A stretch of DNA of 64,000 nt from Caldicellulosiruptor kronotskyensis 2002 (GTDB lineage Bacteria; Bacillota; Thermoanaerobacteria; Caldicellulosiruptorales; Caldicellulosiruptoraceae): positions 769,501 to 833,500 of the forward strand of contig NC_014720.1 of NCBI RefSeq assembly GCF_000166775.1. Reading direction: 5' to 3'. Below are positions 62,116-64,000 of this stretch, in pieces. The notes below the pieces were generated by a model. The model was not told the origin of the DNA, searched no databases, and saw only the letters and a list, made by a program, of their open reading frames with translations. The position numbers were made by a program, and so were the translations under genes. The stretch's first letter is position 1; the number at the start of each line of letters is the position of its first letter.

Positions 62116-62796
62116 ATGCTGAAAGTAAAGCAGTTTTTAACACGGGCAGTGTATGTGTTCAAGGACAGAAACGGTGCAAATGAGATAATTGGGTCAGCCC
62201 TGTTGATGGTATATACCGTATTAGCAGTTATACCCTCTGTTATGGGTTGTGCTAAAACAATTGATGCTGCGATACAATCACTGGATAATCAGTTGAGTTA
62301 TTATCTGACAGAAGGTGTAACACAAAACACAACTCCAGGTGGCGGGGGAGGTTCAACCAGTCAGAACACTTATGTTGTAAATCTTACACTTAACCAGTCA
62401 CCAATTATCATACCAAAACTACAAAATGGAGGCGGTTATATAAGTTTCAGTATTCCACCGGACGTTCCGCCTAATGCAATAAAAGTAGAGGTTGAATTTA
62501 CGTTTGATTACGTATTTTATGACCCTGTAAATCAAAATATAGTTTACGAGCAGGGGACAAAAACTGTTAAGTACGGGTTTGATTTTCTTGATAACTCGTC
62601 ATACTATGAAGATTCATTTGACTTTTCGCCAAATTACTTTGATGTCACAGGGAATTTTGACCCCTATATGGTTTTCTATGATACTGGGACAAACAGGTAT
62701 ACTGTCACAGGTGCTCTTTCTATTAATAATTCTTTATGCGAAGATTCACTAAAAATAATACCTAAGTCTGGATGTATTACTTTCTATTATCATTAA
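62116..62796 (+). CDS. Large pilin-like protein with Flp-type N-terminus
   Basis: 226 residues. The N-terminus (VFKDRNGANEIIGSALLMVY) matches the two Flp pilins in pattern, including Glu at +3, then a Gly-rich hinge (PGGGGGST, about residue 78) and a beta-rich globular domain of about 140 residues. It looks like a Flp pilin stem carrying an adhesin-like tip. Probably the minor tip pilin. ATG 62116 with AAGGGGTG. Confidence 0.65.
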   Translation: MLKVKQFLTRAVYVFKDRNGANEIIGSALLMVYTVLAVIPSVMGCAKTIDAAIQSLDNQLSYYLTEGVTQNTTPGGGGGSTSQNTYVVNLTLNQSPIIIPKLQNGGGYISFSIPPDVPPNAIKVEVEFTFDYVFYDPVNQNIVYEQGTKTVKYGFDFLDNSSYYEDSFDFSPNYFDVTGNFDPYMVFYDTGTNRYTVTGALSINNSLCEDSLKIIPKSGCITFYYH

Positions 62797-62829
62797 TTCA
62801 AATAGTAGTGCATAAAAAAGGGGTGACGT

Positions 62830-63462
62830 TTGTTGAGACTAAAAAAAATAGGACTTTTCTTCGTTTTCCTTGTCTTAGCAACTGGTCTGGCCTTTGGAGA
62901 GTATTACCTGCTCACAAATATAGCAAATAAACCACAATATCAGCTAATAATTGTAGCCAAACAAGATATACCAGCAGGCGCTCAAATCACACTTGACAAA
63001 TTATCAGTAGCACGAGTAGATATCCAGACGCCAATCCATGCTGCTAAAACCAGAAATCAAATATTGGGTAAGTATGCTCTATATGACATCAAGGCAGGTG
63101 AACCAATTATACCAGAGCACCTGACAAATTTGTCTGTAAATACTCTCGCAAATGGAATGAAATTGACAACTGTTAGAATAGACCCAGTTCCATACGATTT
63201 TTTAAACATCGGGGATGAAATTGAGCTGGGGTGTGTGATTCAAAATAAAACACTCTCCTGGCGTGTTAGAGTAATTCAAGTTTACGACCCAAACTTTAGA
63301 GATATACGAAGTGTCAAGGAACAACTGCAGCAGACAAATGCAGCACAGCAAGCACCCGCATTGATGATTGGCTATCTGGCTGTTGCAGGTGATGACTCAA
63401 CAATAAAAACCCTAAAACTTGCTGAACGGCAGGGAATTTTGTTTGTGATAAAAGGAAAATAA
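62830..63462 (+). CDS. CpaB/RcpC-like SAF-domain protein
   Basis: 210 residues: one N-terminal transmembrane helix, then QLIIVAKQDIPAGAQITLDK and GKYALYDIKAGEPIIPEHL, the SAF domain of CpaB/RcpC, and a C-terminal beta region. In diderm bacteria CpaB works with the secretin; here no secretin exists, so it may organise the pilus in the thick or S-layered wall. TTG 62830 or 62833, AAAAGGGGTGA upstream. Last gene of the pilus cluster. Confidence 0.85.
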   Translation: MLRLKKIGLFFVFLVLATGLAFGEYYLLTNIANKPQYQLIIVAKQDIPAGAQITLDKLSVARVDIQTPIHAAKTRNQILGKYALYDIKAGEPIIPEHLTNLSVNTLANGMKLTTVRIDPVPYDFLNIGDEIELGCVIQNKTLSWRVRVIQVYDPNFRDIRSVKEQLQQTNAAQQAPALMIGYLAVAGDDSTIKTLKLAERQGILFVIKGK

Positions 63463-63480
63463 GGAAAGGAGAGAGTTTGC

Positions 63481-63951
63481 ATGAACAAATGCTTGTTTTT
63501 TGGCAGACTCACAAAAGACCCTGAAGTCTTTACAACACAGAATGGCAACAAACTTGTCAGGATAACAATTGCCATGGACAGAACAGTCAAGGGAGAGAAA
63601 AAAACTCAATTCATTCCATGCATAGCATTCGGGAAAAACGCTGAACTGATTGAACAACACTATAACAAGGGACGTGAAATTTTAGTTGAGGCAAGAGCTG
63701 AAAATGCCAGAGGAAAAACAAAAGACGGTGTGGAATATCCTACTTTCAGGTTTGTGATTGAGCGTTTCTGGTTTGCAGGTTCTAAACTTAAACAGCAGCA
63801 TGAACAGACTGCAGTAGCAGAAACAGTAGAATCCGAAATTTCTGAGGATGAACTGGAAAAGGAACTGGAAGAGTTCTTCGAAGAAGATACAAACTTTGAA
63901 CCACCAGTAGAAAACGGTGTTATCACAGCAGAAGAAGATCTGCCATTCTAA
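63481..63951 (+). CDS. ssb: Single-stranded DNA-binding protein
   Basis: 156 residues: OB fold (MNKCLFFGRLTKDPEVFTTQ, then FIPCIAFGKNAELIEQHYNK), an acidic linker and the conserved C-terminal tip EEDLPF that recruits partner proteins. It probably protects transferred or replicating single-stranded element DNA. It follows the pilus operon by 18 bases with GGAAAGGAGAG upstream, so it may be co-transcribed with it. Confidence 0.93.
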   Translation: MNKCLFFGRLTKDPEVFTTQNGNKLVRITIAMDRTVKGEKKTQFIPCIAFGKNAELIEQHYNKGREILVEARAENARGKTKDGVEYPTFRFVIERFWFAGSKLKQQHEQTAVAETVESEISEDELEKELEEFFEEDTNFEPPVENGVITAEEDLPF

Positions 63952-63980
63952 GCAGGGTTTTAAACCCTGCTTTTTTTGTT
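63951..63980 (+). terminator. Terminator after ssb
   Basis: AGCAGGGTTT (63951-63960) and AAACCCTGCT (63962-63971), then six T; the left arm overlaps the ssb stop codon. Confidence 0.85.
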
Positions 63981-64000
63981 GTTGTCAACTTTTTTGAAGG

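Larger units (their letters stand above)
12560..64000. mobile_element. Integrative and conjugative element inserted at tRNA-Trp (right end outside window)
   Basis: Evidence: tRNA-Trp split site plus adjacent integrase; VirB4, VirD4, VirB6/TrbL and PrgI-like genes; a candidate relaxase; replication initiator-like, ParM-like, HU and SSB genes; defence and toxin-antitoxin cargo; and a Tad pilus locus. At least 51.4 kb of the element is in view. Nearly every gene apart from the integrase is on the plus strand. The right attachment site is not seen, and the element could also contain smaller nested insertions, such as the tnpB unit at 38.2 kb. Confidence 0.85.

Noticed and set aside
53364..63462. 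Chromosomal type IV pilus or competence locus
   Set aside because: The ATPase, platform, peptidase and pilins are of the Tad/Flp type, and ssb and the shared leader units tie the locus to the element.

Overview
The window is AT-rich, with mostly co-directional genes, strong AGGAGG-type ribosome binding sites, many U-tailed intrinsic terminators, S-layer-type surface proteins and no outer-membrane components. This suggests a Gram-positive-type thermophilic Firmicute. The chromosomal proteins look most like those of Caldicellulosiruptor or close relatives; that assignment is from recognition, not a search.

Region 1 (1-12,540) is ordinary chromosome: the 3' part of argS, a phenylacetate-CoA-ligase-like enzyme, an FMN-type glutamate synthase-like protein, then a carbohydrate-uptake locus. 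That locus holds a membrane-anchored AraC-type regulator followed by a solute-binding protein, two LplB/YtcP-type permeases and a second solute-binding protein. No ATPase gene is present, which is normal for this importer type.

Region 2 (12,560 to beyond 64,000) is an integrated conjugative element. Its left junction is the displaced 3' half of a tRNA-Trp gene beside a tyrosine integrase. The order is: integrase and small regulators (12.6-14.7 kb); type IV secretion genes (VirB2-like, PrgI/VirB3-like, VirB4, VirB6/TrbL, 14.8-20.5 kb); cargo including an HNH-type ABC-three-component defence operon (21.7-24.5 kb) and an Rpn-type nuclease; unknown genes and HU; a ParM/ParR-like partition module with a TGTAAAC box array (28-29.5 kb); a RusA-like protein; and a 750-bp structured non-coding region with covarying hairpins and iterons (30.2-30.9 kb). 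Next come a Replic_Relax-like protein, VirD4 coupling protein, S1-domain protein and replication initiator-like protein with a DnaA box (31-36.4 kb).

From 36.5 to 43.2 kb lies more cargo: a metallo-beta-lactamase-fold protein, a DUF6731-like gene cleanly interrupted by a tnpB-only IS200/IS605-type element, a small membrane protein, and an RnlA/RnlB toxin-antitoxin pair whose toxin is fused to RNase H. From 43.7 to 53.2 kb two large secreted proteins are encoded: an SLH-like protein and a 2,557-residue PKD/Ig-type protein. From 53.3 to 63.5 kb there is an almost complete Tad/Flp pilus operon, including prepilin peptidase, paired pilins and probable glycosylation genes. It is followed by ssb.

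The strongest candidates for something new are: (1) a conjugative element carrying both a VirB4/VirD4 transfer machine and a Tad pilus with giant surface proteins, perhaps a mating-pair apparatus; (2) five promoter-plus-leader units with a conserved block downstream of the predicted start site, three of them followed by an intrinsic terminator; (3) the structured region next to the candidate relaxase; (4) the RNase H-RnlA fusion; and (5) the tnpB insertion, whose donor site and guide can be read directly. All counts and alignments here were made by eye.
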